DNA of 9,822 bases, from positions 1 through 9,822 of the forward strand of contig VAZL01000074.1 of assembly GCA_005883445.1 (NCBI GenBank), read 5' to 3'. This document shows, one piece after another, positions 1-6,335 of the stretch (its first letter is position 1; each line of letters opens with the position of its first letter). The notes beneath the pieces are model-generated. The model searched no databases and had not been told where the DNA came from. It saw only the letters and a list, made by a program, of their open reading frames with translations. This DNA comes from Alphaproteobacteria bacterium. Lineage in GTDB: Bacteria > Pseudomonadota > Alphaproteobacteria > Rhizobiales > Xanthobacteraceae. The position numbers and the translations under genes are program-made.

Positions 1-1
1 G

Positions 2-631
2 CCCCTGGTGGCGTTCGCCACTTGGGACGATCTCGCCGTCGCACGCAAAGACCCCGCAGCCGCGGGTGCCGGCGCTGACGCCGAAGCGGTCGAAGGCATC
101 ATGCTCAAGCGCCGCGATGCGCCCTATTTGCCCGGCCGTCCCAAGGGCCCGTGGTGGAAATGGAAGCGCGATCCATTCATCGTCGATGCGGTGCTGATGT
201 ACGCCCAGCGCGGCCACGGCAAGCGCTCGTCCTATTATTCCGACTATACTTTCGGAGTCTGGACCAAGGGCGAGGACGGTGACGTGCTCGTGCCCGTTGG
301 CAAAGCTTATTTCGGTTTTACCGACGAGGAGCTCATTCAGATCGATCGCTTTGTCCGCCGCAACACCGTGGAGCGCTTCGGCCCGGTGCGCGAAGTGGTG
401 CATGAGACTAATCAGGGCCTAGTGATCGAAGTCGCCTTTGAGGGTTTGCAGCGCTCGACGCGGCACAAGTCAGGCTTGGCCATGCGCTTTCCGCGCATCA
501 ACCGGCTACGCTGGGACAAGCCGCCCGGCGAAGCCGGCCGGCTGGAAACACTCGAACGAATGCTGGAAAAGATCGAGACCGGCCGCGGCGCGACCGCAGC
601 GGCGAATCAAGCTGATAGGATGTTGTCATGA
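2..631 (+). CDS. ATP-dependent DNA ligase, cisplatin-damage-response type (C-terminal part; 5' end outside window)
   Basis: About 209 C-terminal residues are visible; the gene enters from the left edge in frame 2, so the catalytic lysine motif (KxDG) is not in view. Two nucleotidyltransferase motifs are: motif IV as EGIMLKR, about residues 30-36 of the visible part, and motif V as WWKWKRDP about 15 residues later, which carries the conserved lysines that contact the nucleotide. The rest is the OB-fold domain that closes over nicked DNA, with VDAVLMYAQRGHGKRSSYY and a terminal FEGLQRSTRHKSGLAMRFPR segment. These sequences match the alphaproteobacterial ligases that usually sit beside an mRNA-3'-end-like exonuclease, an association known for the family but not visible here. 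Role: ATP-dependent sealing of nicks in DNA repair. The TGA overlaps the next start by 4 bases (ATGA). The family call is confident; the repair pathway is inferred. Confidence 0.93.
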   Translation, partial: PLVAFATWDDLAVARKDPAAAGAGADAEAVEGIMLKRRDAPYLPGRPKGPWWKWKRDPFIVDAVLMYAQRGHGKRSSYYSDYTFGVWTKGEDGDVLVPVGKAYFGFTDEELIQIDRFVRRNTVERFGPVREVVHETNQGLVIEVAFEGLQRSTRHKSGLAMRFPRINRLRWDKPPGEAGRLETLERMLEKIETGRGATAAANQADRMLS

Positions 632-927
632 GCATGCCGACAGAGCGGCCGATGGCCAGCAATTATCTCAATCGGTTCTTTGGTGGGCCGCCGTTGTCGG
701 TCATCTTCCGGCTGATCCTGCTGTCGATCCTGATCGGGGTGATCCTGGAGATAATCGGGCTCGATCCCTGGAACCTCATCGAAAGCTTGAAACGGCTCGT
801 GCTGCACATCTGGGACATGGGCTTCGATGCGGTGCGTTGGCTCTGGCGCTATCTCCTCCTCGGCGCCGCCGTGGTGGTACCGATCTGGTTGGTCGTGCGC
901 GTCATGCGCGTGGCCAAAGGCCAATGA
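628..927 (+). CDS. Small two-helix membrane protein, DUF6460-like
   Basis: A 99-residue protein. It has one hydrophobic segment at about residues 25-45 (LSVIFRLILLSILIGVILEI) and a second at about 73-93 (RYLLLGAAVVVPIWLVVRV). Between them is an amphipathic stretch containing the pattern IWDMGFDAVRWLWRY, which I associate with DUF6460 proteins of alphaproteobacteria. The function is unknown. Start choice: the ATG at 628 overlaps the ligase stop (ATGA) and has AGGA at 617-620 with 7-base spacing. A later ATG at 652 (MASNYLNRFFGG) lies nearer to where the conserved part begins and is possible but has no better ribosome site. The overlap implies translational coupling to the ligase. DUF6460 is recognised from memory of the pattern, not from a search. 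Confidence 0.82.
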   Translation: MSMPTERPMASNYLNRFFGGPPLSVIFRLILLSILIGVILEIIGLDPWNLIESLKRLVLHIWDMGFDAVRWLWRYLLLGAAVVVPIWLVVRVMRVAKGQ

Positions 928-942
928 TTGTACTTACGCGCC

Positions 943-957
943 GCCCGGATTTCGGGC
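943..957. terminator. Weak hairpin between convergent genes
   Basis: A perfect 5-bp stem (GCCCG/CGGGC) with a 5-base loop lies in the 71-base gap between the DUF6460-like stop and the pyrD stop, which face each other. No T-run follows in either direction, so it is a poor intrinsic terminator at best. It is listed because it is the only clear hairpin in this convergent gap. Confidence 0.22.
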
Positions 958-998
958 CTGACTTCGGGAGGACATGGAGGAACCGGCGAAACCTCATC

Positions 999-2093
999 TT
1001 ATGCCGGCCACTTCTCCGCCGTCATCGCGGCAGCGTCTGCCCCGACAAGCTCGTCGATTCTCGCCTGCCCAGCTCGACGCAGCACTTCCGACAGCTCGGA
1101 TTTGATGGCCACGACGAGTCGCAGCCCGTGAAACACGAGCGCACTGTAGAGCTCGATCAGGGACGCACCCGCTCTGATCTTCGCAACAGCCGCTTGGCCC
1201 GAGTCGATGCCGCCCACGCCGATGAGCGGGAACGCACCCTCGACCCGCACATAGGTCTCCGCCAGCATGCGCGTCGCGAGCGCGAACAGCGGACGCCCAG
1301 ACAGGCCCCCTGGCTCCCGTGCCGTCGCTTGATCGCGCAGCGTCAGCGGCCGCGCCAGCGTGGTGTTGCCGATAATCATGCCGTCGACACGGTGCCTGCG
1401 CGCCGCTCCGACGATGTCATCGAGTTCGCCGAGCGTGAGATCGGGGGCGATCTTAACCAGCAAGGGCGTCGGTCCGGCCACTCTGCTCATGCGCATGCGC
1501 GCCTCAACCACCCGCGCCAGAAGATGGTCGAGCATCTTCGCCTGCTGAAGCTCGCGCAGGCCCGGAGTATTGGGCGAGGAGATATTGACGGAGAAGTAAC
1601 TCGCTACCGGAGCAAAGGTCTCGATCAAGCGCACATAGTCAGCGATGCGGTCGGCGCTTTCCCTGTTCGCGCCGATATTAACCCCGACGATGCCACCTTC
1701 GTGTGCGCGCGCGGCAAGACGGCGCAGCACGGCGGCGGCGCCCTCGCTGTTGAAGCCCAGCCGATTGATCACGCCCTCGTCGCGGTTGAGCCGAAAGACG
1801 CGCGGGCGCAGGTTGCCGGACTGCGGCAAAGGCGTGACGGTTCCAACCTCGACGAAACCAAAACCAAGCTTGAGCAACGCGTGGGCTACCTCGGCATGCT
1901 TGTCGAAGCCCGCTGCCATGCCCACCGGATTGGGGAAATTGAGCCCGAAGGCACGCACGGCGAGCCGCGGGTCGTCCGCGACCAGCTTGGCGAATGGCGG
2001 CAATTTCAACGCGCGGATCGCAATCCGATGGGCGTCCTCGGGGTCGAGCATGCGCAGCACCGGCCGCGCAAGCGACTCGAGCAGGCCGATCAC
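999..2093 (-). CDS. pyrD: Dihydroorotate dehydrogenase (quinone), class 2
   Basis: A 364-residue flavoenzyme that oxidises dihydroorotate to orotate, the fourth step of de novo pyrimidine synthesis, passing electrons to the membrane quinone pool. The N-terminal 40 residues (MIGLLESLARPVLRMLDPED...) form the amphipathic membrane and quinone-binding extension that marks class 2. The FMN/orotate barrel follows: NPVGMAAGFDK at 55-65, NRLGFNSEG at 110-118, and NISSPNTPGLR at 170-180. By alignment with E. coli PyrD the catalytic base is Ser173. NTT at 243-245, GGLSG at 262-266 and GVGGI at 292-296 bind FMN phosphate and substrate. Length fits the family, usually 335-370. The start codon is GTG at 2093, overlapping the TGA of the upstream DUF952 gene by 4 bases (GTGA); a GGAG lies about 12 bases upstream. 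The two genes are almost certainly co-transcribed. No key residue is missing. Confidence 0.97.
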   Translation of the reverse strand: MIGLLESLARPVLRMLDPEDAHRIAIRALKLPPFAKLVADDPRLAVRAFGLNFPNPVGMAAGFDKHAEVAHALLKLGFGFVEVGTVTPLPQSGNLRPRVFRLNRDEGVINRLGFNSEGAAAVLRRLAARAHEGGIVGVNIGANRESADRIADYVRLIETFAPVASYFSVNISSPNTPGLRELQQAKMLDHLLARVVEARMRMSRVAGPTPLLVKIAPDLTLGELDDIVGAARRHRVDGMIIGNTTLARPLTLRDQATAREPGGLSGRPLFALATRMLAETYVRVEGAFPLIGVGGIDSGQAAVAKIRAGASLIELYSALVFHGLRLVVAIKSELSEVLRRAGQARIDELVGADAAAMTAEKWPA

Positions 2094-2449
2094 GGCATAA
2101 GCTCCGGAAAGACGTGCTGTTGATCGATCCCAAGGGGAAGCGGCCTAACCCACAGCACGGCAGCGAGGGGCAGGTCGCCGTAAAGATGCGGAAACAAATC
2201 ACCGCCGCGCGAGACCTCCCATTTTAACGCATCGCCGAGCGCGTCTGCGTCGACCGCGATCAGCATCAAATCCTCAGCCCCAGCAAAATACCTCGTTGCG
2301 GTGTCGCGGACCTGCGTGGCGGACGAGAAGTGGATGAAGCCGTCACGCGCATCGACGGGCGCACCGCGGAATACGCCAGCACGCTCCGCCTCGCTCCAGA
2401 GCACGTTTGGGCAAATTTTGTAGATGGTCCTCGCCACGGGGCCCCTCAT
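2090..2449 (-). CDS. DUF952 family protein
   Basis: A 119-residue soluble protein. Features typical of DUF952 are the opening TIYKICPNVLWSEAERAGVF (residues 8-27), the central DGFIHFSSATQVRDTATRYF (36-55), LMLIAVDADALGD (61-73) and the closing FPHLYGDLPLAAV (86-98). The family is small, cytoplasmic and of unproven biochemical function; the fold is usually compared with ADP-ribosyltransferase-like or glutathione-transferase-associated proteins, and I make no functional claim. The reading frame stays open upstream to 2755, but the family's usual N-terminus (a few residues before the IYKI motif) fits the ATG at 2449, and the upstream part does not look like protein. The gene ends in a GTGA overlap with pyrD, so it is the first gene of a two-gene unit. 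The DUF952-pyrD pairing is one I associate with Rhizobiales genomes, which is from memory. Confidence 0.9.
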   Translation of the reverse strand: MRGPVARTIYKICPNVLWSEAERAGVFRGAPVDARDGFIHFSSATQVRDTATRYFAGAEDLMLIAVDADALGDALKWEVSRGGDLFPHLYGDLPLAAVLWVRPLPLGIDQQHVFPELMP

Positions 2450-2603
2450 TCGGCTGCGAGATTGGATGTCCCTGAGATCAATCCCGTCCGCCAAAGTACG
2501 ACAGCCAGTTAACTCCGGCTGCGCCGCTGACCTCAAGCACAGCAGCGCTTGGGGCCACGCCTTTAGCGACCAGCGTAGCAAATGCCGTTGCGCTTGAGAT
2601 TGC

Positions 2604-2633
2604 ATTATTTTATTTTGAGCGCAGGGGTTGCAA
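2604..2633 (-). promoter_or_regulatory. Candidate promoter for DUF952-pyrD
   Basis: On the minus strand, TTGCAA (2633-2628) is followed after 18 bases by AATAAT (2609-2604), one mismatch from the TATAAT consensus, within the only AT-rich patch of the gap. Transcription would begin near 2597 and leave a leader of roughly 150 bases before the DUF952 start. The hexamers were read by eye. The long leader and the overlapping alternative TAAAAT at 15-base spacing make this tentative. Confidence 0.3.
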
Positions 2634-2876
2634 GTACCGAGAAACGGTCCCGATGATCGGGTTGGCAGAGCCCAGCGAAAGACGGCTACTTCGATGGGGC
2701 GGGCTTTCCAGTCGGTCCCGACTGGGATGAGATTCCTGGCGCCGACGACGGACACGCTGAGCGGCTAGCGATTTCCGGCGCCGCTACCACGTGCTGGAGC
2801 GGCGCATGGCAAAGTTGATCGAGCCGCGCTCGATCCCGCTCACGCCGCCGGTAACGGTTGCGCACTTTTGTCGGCC

Positions 2877-2886
2877 ACACATGTGT
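2877..2886. promoter_or_regulatory. Perfect 10-bp palindrome upstream of the carbonic-anhydrase-like gene
   Basis: ACACATGTGT is fully self-complementary and lies about 70 bases before the start at 2956. Its last base begins TAGTAT (2886-2891), a possible -10 element, although no good -35 lies at proper spacing. This is the position expected of an operator, but a single 10-bp palindrome can arise by chance. Confidence 0.2.
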
Positions 2887-2946
2887 AGTATGAGCGTGAA
2901 CGGATATGCTTCCACAAAAGTTCGATATCGTGAGATCACCGCCGAG

Positions 2947-2953
2947 AGAAGGA
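2947..2953 (+). promoter_or_regulatory. Ribosome binding site of the carbonic-anhydrase-like gene
   Basis: AGAAGGA ends 2 bases before the ATG at 2956. The spacing is short, but it is the only strong purine-rich site in the area. It selects 2956 over the upstream in-frame starts at 2791 onward, which have no such site, and over the ATG at 2971, which would be 17 bases away. Confidence 0.55.
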
Positions 2954-2955
2954 CA

Positions 2956-3522
2956 ATGACGACATTGCAAATGGTTCGACGTGAGGCTTCCTGCGCGTGT
3001 TGCAGAGGTTTTCTCGATGGCAAATTCAATCGCCGGCACTTTGTACGGGCCGTCGCGATAGGCGCTGCGACGTTTGGGCTCGTTCCATACATCGCGCTTG
3101 CGGCCGAGGGGAACTATGAGGCGATGATTTTGTCCTGCATCGATCCTCGTATGCAGGAGCCCGTACACAAATATACGGTGGAGCAGAACTTAACCGGGAA
3201 GTTCAGCCTATTCGTGATTGCTGGTGCAGCGATCGGCGTCGTCGCGCCCGCGTTCAAGGAGTGGCACAAGGCATTTTGGGACAATCTCGGCACGTCGATT
3301 CAGCTGCATCATATCAAGAAAGTCATCGCAATCGACCATCGCGATTGCGGCGCTGCAAGGATTGCCTATGGCGAGGCCAAGGTCGCAAACCCGCAAGTGG
3401 AGACCGAAACGCATAAGGCGGCGCTCGCGGAATTCCGCAAGCAAGTCGGAGAGCGCCATCCACAGCTCGGCGTAGAGACCGGCCTGATGGCGCTCGACGG
3501 CAAGCTGGAGATGTTCAGCTGA
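2956..3522 (+). CDS. Tat-exported beta-carbonic-anhydrase-like protein
   Basis: A 188-residue precursor. Residues 25-30 (NRRHFV) form a twin-arginine motif followed by a hydrophobic core (about 31-49) and an ALAA|EG type cleavage site near 50, so the folded protein is probably exported to the periplasm by Tat. The mature part of about 138 residues has the beta-class carbonic anhydrase metal site: Cys61-x-Asp63-x-Arg65 (zinc ligand plus the Asp/Arg dyad) and His128-x-x-Cys131 in AIDHRDCGAA. The end, TGLMALDGKLEMF, resembles the usual final GW-YD-TG-L-E strand, so the domain seems complete though shorter than most beta enzymes (around 200). The usual R-N-A-G segment is replaced by IAGAAIG (88-94). 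The family reaction is CO2 hydration; activity here is inferred. Cys13, Cys15 and Cys16 precede the Tat motif. Codon use appears less G/C-biased at third positions than in neighbouring genes, possibly a sign of transfer. No partner gene adjoins it. Confidence 0.85.
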   Translation: MTTLQMVRREASCACCRGFLDGKFNRRHFVRAVAIGAATFGLVPYIALAAEGNYEAMILSCIDPRMQEPVHKYTVEQNLTGKFSLFVIAGAAIGVVAPAFKEWHKAFWDNLGTSIQLHHIKKVIAIDHRDCGAARIAYGEAKVANPQVETETHKAALAEFRKQVGERHPQLGVETGLMALDGKLEMFS

Positions 3523-3536
3523 CCGCTTGGGCGAGT

Positions 3537-3565
3537 CGCTGCTGCAAGATCACCCTGCAGCGGCG
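3537..3565. terminator. Hairpin between convergent genes
   Basis: A 10-bp stem (3537-3546 with 3556-3565, including one T-G wobble on the plus strand) closes a 9-base loop just after the carbonic-anhydrase-like stop and 69 bases before the exporter stop, which faces it. No T-tract follows, so termination would be weak or Rho-assisted. Position and stem strength make it the likely 3' structure of the + strand transcript. Confidence 0.4.
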
Positions 3566-3633
3566 CTGCCCGTGAAAATGCAACCGTTGCGATCCCATTG
3601 CGCCGGGGTTAGCGCGGAATGCTCCCGACCGCC

Positions 3634-4374
3634 TCAGCGATTCCAGAACAGCCAGCCGGCACGGGCGAGATAGATCGCGCTGATGGCGAAGATGATCGCG
3701 CGCGTCCACTGCCGAAATCCGTGATCGGTCATTCGCTCGATGACGAAAGGCGCGAGCGAGGTGCCCGCAATCGCCAACAGGACCGCCGGGCCGGTCGCCC
3801 AGAGCGGCAGATCGCCGACGCCCGATAGCGAGCCGAAATAGAGCGCGCGCACGATGTGACTGAAGGACTGCGCGACGGCCTTGGTGGCATTGGTCGTCTT
3901 GCGATCGAGCATGCTCTTCTGGAAGAAGATGTCGAGAAAGAGTCCTCCGACCCCTGCCAGAATCTGGATGATCGTGGTCGCCAGGCCGGTGATGAACGGC
4001 ACGCCCCGCCACTCGATGTTTGGGCGCATGGCGGCGGGGAGAGCCTCCACCACGAACGGCATCAAACCAAGTGCGAGGTAGACCATCGCCTTGTCCGGAA
4101 CGAACGCGATCGTCCACATGCCGGCAAAGGAGATGGCGGCGCCGACCACATACCAACCGAGAATGGGCCACAGCACGTATCTGCGCCACTGCAAAACGCG
4201 CCAGCCATTGGCGAACAGCTGGATGATTGAAAAAAGAATCATCCCGGTGGCGACGTCGAAATAGTTGAGCAGAACGCCGAGCAGCACCATGCCTCCGGCC
4301 ATGCCGAAGACGCCGGAGAGAAATGAAGAAAAGACGATGGTGGCTCCGATAAGAGCCAGGACCGAAGGGGTCAT
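3634..4374 (-). CDS. TauE/SafE family membrane exporter (sulfite/organosulfonate-type)
   Basis: A 246-residue integral membrane protein with seven to eight hydrophobic segments. It shows the internal duplication typical of TauE/SafE proteins: the first half carries GVFGMAGGMVLLGVLL (21-36), and the second carries ILAGVGGLFLDIFF (138-151) followed by the TNATKA motif (161-166). Family members move sulfite, sulfoacetate or other small anions across the inner membrane, and many are unassigned. Nothing nearby (no taurine or sulfite oxidation gene) identifies the substrate, so it stays open. Length is normal for the family (about 245-270). The ATG at 4374 begins a plausible first helix, but the ribosome site is weak. 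The gene lies 158 bases downstream of lysS on the same strand, so read-through is possible but coupling is not indicated. A longer open frame over the same region (3515-4516) is a shadow. Confidence 0.92.
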   Translation of the reverse strand: MTPSVLALIGATIVFSSFLSGVFGMAGGMVLLGVLLNYFDVATGMILFSIIQLFANGWRVLQWRRYVLWPILGWYVVGAAISFAGMWTIAFVPDKAMVYLALGLMPFVVEALPAAMRPNIEWRGVPFITGLATTIIQILAGVGGLFLDIFFQKSMLDRKTTNATKAVAQSFSHIVRALYFGSLSGVGDLPLWATGPAVLLAIAGTSLAPFVIERMTDHGFRQWTRAIIFAISAIYLARAGWLFWNR

Positions 4375-4532
4375 TGCGGGATGAGCTTAGGACAACGGCC
4401 CAGTGTCCCTCACCTGCGCTCTGCCCGCAAGGACAGCCAGCCGGCAATGGTCGCGGCAGCGAGCGACGCGCAGCATTGGCGATGAGGCAAGCAGCGTTTG
4501 TTGGACGTCGGCACAAATGAAAGACACGCGTT

Positions 4533-6176
4533 TTATGCCGACCTCGCCAGCGCGCCGTCGATCATGTCGATCGTGTTCTGGAGCCCGTACACCGCCACGA
4601 ACGAGCCGAAGCGCGGACCCTTCTCCTGGCCGAGCAGCACCTGATAGAGCATGTTGAACCAATCGAGCGCAACGCCCGGCTTGCCATCTTTGCTCTTGAT
4701 CTTTCCGGTCTTGTCGAGAAACGGCTCGCGCCGGCCGACTTCGTAAACCACCTGCTGGATTTGCTCCGCGGTCGAATCAGCCGGGAGCTGCGCGAGCGCC
4801 TCGCGCAGGTCGAGAAGCGCGGCACGCTCGCCCTCGCTCGGCTCGCGAAACCTCTTCTGCGGCAGCACGAAATCGCGAAAATAGTGGATGGCATAGCGCA
4901 CGAGAGCGTCGAACTTCGGGTGCGTCTGCGGCGTCACGCCGGGACGATAGCGGCCGATGAACCCCCACAATGTCTCAGCGTTCTCCGCGTTCGAGGACGC
5001 GACCAGCGTCAGCAACATCGAAAACGAGATCGGCATGTCCGGCTCCGGCGGGTGGCCCGAATGGATGTGCCAGACCGGGTTGGACAGGCGCTGCTTGCGG
5101 TCCTGCCGTTCGTAGGCCTCCAGAAACTGCTGGTATTCGTCGACGTGCCGAGGAATGACGTCAAAGTAGAGACGCTTGGCGGCCTTCGGCTCGCGATACA
5201 TGAACAGCGAGAGCGACTCCGGCGACGCGTAGCGCAGCCATTCGTCGATGGTCAGCCCGTTGCCCTTGGACTTGGAGATCTTCTGGCCGCTCTCGTCGAG
5301 AAACAGCTCGTAAATGAAGCTCTCAGGCGGGGTGCCGGCGAGCGCGCGGCAAACCTCGCCCGAAAGCTTGACCGAATCGATCAAATCCTTGCCGGCCATC
5401 TCGTAGTCGACGCCGAGCGCGACCCAGCGCATCGCCCAGTCGGGCTTCCACTGCAGTTTTGCCCGCCCGCCGGTCACGAGAGTCGTCGCACGTTCTTTCG
5501 TGTCCGGATCCTCATAGGTGATCGTTCCGGCCCTCGCATCGTGGGCCAGGATCGGCACTTGCAGCACAATGCTGCTGTGCGGCGAGATCGGCAGAAACGG
5601 CGAATACGTCTGCGCGCGTTCCTCACGCAGCGAGGGCAGCATGATGTCCATGACCGCGTCGAAGCGTTCGAGCACCCTCAAGAGCGTGGCGTCGAACCGG
5701 CCCGACGTGTAGCAGTCGGTCGAGGACAAAAACTCGTATTCGAAGCCAAACTGGTCGAGGAAGGCGCGCAGTCGCGCGTTGTTGGCCGCGCCGAACGACG
5801 GGTATTCGGTCGAAAACGGGTCCGGCACGCGGGACAGCGGTTTGCCGAGATGCCGCGCCATCATGTCCCGATTCGGAACGTTCTCCGGCACCTTTCGCAG
5901 CCCATCCATGTCGTCGGAGAACGCGATCAGGCGGGTTTTGATTTTGTCGTCGGTGAGCACGCGAAAGGCGTGGCGCACCATGGTGGTGCGCGCGACCTCG
6001 CCGAAGGTACCGATGTGCGGCAGGCCCGAAGGGCCATAGCCAGTCTCGAACACCACCTCGTCCTTGGGATGCTTCTTCAGCCGCGCGACGATCTTGCGCG
6101 CCTCCTGGAACGGCCAGGCGTTCGAGTTTTCGGCGATCTCGCGCAGGGCTGGGACGTGGGCCTCGACCGTGGACAT
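4533..6176 (-). CDS. lysS: Lysine--tRNA ligase, class I
   Basis: A 547-residue enzyme that charges tRNA-Lys with lysine in the cytoplasm. It is the class I, archaeal-type form rather than the common bacterial class II enzyme. The Rossmann-fold signatures are clear: the HIGH-type motif is HIGT at 54-57, within GYGPSGLPHIGTFGE (46-60), and the KMSKS-type motif is KISKSKGNG at 299-307. The segment around YEMAGKDLIDS (258-268) belongs to the catalytic domain. The helical C-terminal half recognises the anticodon. Class I LysRS is known in most alphaproteobacteria, spirochaetes and archaea. Length is typical (about 520-550). The frame is open to 6212, but the ATG at 6176 is chosen because GGAGA lies 7 bases upstream and the family begins near there. 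It is flanked by unrelated genes. No key residue is missing. Confidence 0.97.
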   Translation of the reverse strand: MSTVEAHVPALREIAENSNAWPFQEARKIVARLKKHPKDEVVFETGYGPSGLPHIGTFGEVARTTMVRHAFRVLTDDKIKTRLIAFSDDMDGLRKVPENVPNRDMMARHLGKPLSRVPDPFSTEYPSFGAANNARLRAFLDQFGFEYEFLSSTDCYTSGRFDATLLRVLERFDAVMDIMLPSLREERAQTYSPFLPISPHSSIVLQVPILAHDARAGTITYEDPDTKERATTLVTGGRAKLQWKPDWAMRWVALGVDYEMAGKDLIDSVKLSGEVCRALAGTPPESFIYELFLDESGQKISKSKGNGLTIDEWLRYASPESLSLFMYREPKAAKRLYFDVIPRHVDEYQQFLEAYERQDRKQRLSNPVWHIHSGHPPEPDMPISFSMLLTLVASSNAENAETLWGFIGRYRPGVTPQTHPKFDALVRYAIHYFRDFVLPQKRFREPSEGERAALLDLREALAQLPADSTAEQIQQVVYEVGRREPFLDKTGKIKSKDGKPGVALDWFNMLYQVLLGQEKGPRFGSFVAVYGLQNTIDMIDGALARSA

Positions 6177-6183
6177 TAATGGC

Positions 6184-6188
6184 TCTCC
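6184..6188 (-). promoter_or_regulatory. Ribosome binding site of lysS
   Basis: On the minus strand GGAGA ends 7 bases before the ATG at 6176. This near-ideal placement fixes the start at MSTVEAHVPAL and excludes the upstream in-frame start at 6212, which would add 12 residues. Confidence 0.7.
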
Positions 6189-6196
6189 GGCCGCGG

Positions 6197-6225
6197 ACAC
6201 TAAAAACCACACCCCCTGGCGTCAA
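6197..6225 (-). promoter_or_regulatory. Candidate lysS promoter
   Basis: On the minus strand TTGACG (6225-6220), close to the -35 consensus, is followed after 17 bases by TAGTGT (6202-6197), a weak -10. The start point would fall near 6190 and leave a very short leader containing only the ribosome site. The -35 overlaps a 5-bp hairpin (6218-6222 with 6231-6235), which could instead belong to the end of the pilin transcript. Confidence 0.3.
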
Positions 6226-6335
6226 TCAAAACGCCTACGGTGCAACCACTCACCTGCGAGATTCAGATGCGGATTTGGGCCGAGTTGTCGGTTTTGCAAA
6301 AGACAATGCCCTCGAAGCCACAGGCTCTACCGAAC

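Larger units (their letters stand above)
2450..2955. other. Gap of about 500 bases without a convincing gene
   Basis: This stretch separates the divergently oriented DUF952-pyrD unit and the carbonic-anhydrase-like gene. It contains an AT-rich island at about 2600-2618 that stands out from its GC-rich surroundings and gives promoter-like hexamers on the minus strand (separate entry), with weaker ones on the plus strand (TTGCGC at 2588-2593, TATTTT at 2611-2616, 17 bases apart). A perfect palindrome sits at 2877-2886. Two overlapping + strand frames read somewhat like protein over short distances (about 2476-2700 and 2657-2815) but are interrupted, lack ribosome sites and match nothing I recognise. 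A longer + frame from 2791 runs into the downstream gene, but its first 55 residues look like untranslated leader. No tRNA or repeat was seen. Confidence 0.6.

Noticed and set aside
438..2123. 561-codon open frame on the + strand
   Set aside because: It runs across the ligase end, the membrane protein and the antisense of pyrD. Its composition is arginine/histidine-rich without motifs, and pyrD on the other strand is unmistakable. It is a GC-rich shadow frame.
2450..2755. N-terminal extension of the DUF952 frame up to 2755
   Set aside because: The upstream part has no family similarity and atypical composition. The ATG at 2449 gives the normal DUF952 N-terminus and length.
4445..4478. Imperfect inverted repeat between lysS and the exporter (CAATG-GTCGC with GCGAC and CATTG)
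   Set aside because: The two arm parts are offset by six unpaired bases on one side, no T-run follows, and such structures are common by chance in GC-rich DNA.
3515..4516. 333-codon open frame on the minus strand
   Set aside because: It overlaps the TauE/SafE gene in another frame. The exporter has clear membrane topology and family motifs, and this frame is Arg/Ser-rich nonsense.
4507..4542. 7-bp stem (GTCGGCA/TGCCGAC) spanning the end of lysS
   Set aside because: The loop is 22 bases and the stem extends into the coding sequence, with no T-tract, so it was not called as a terminator.
4761..6179. 472-codon open frame on the + strand
   Set aside because: It is entirely antisense to lysS, rich in Arg, Gly and Val with no recognisable domain, and has no ribosome site.
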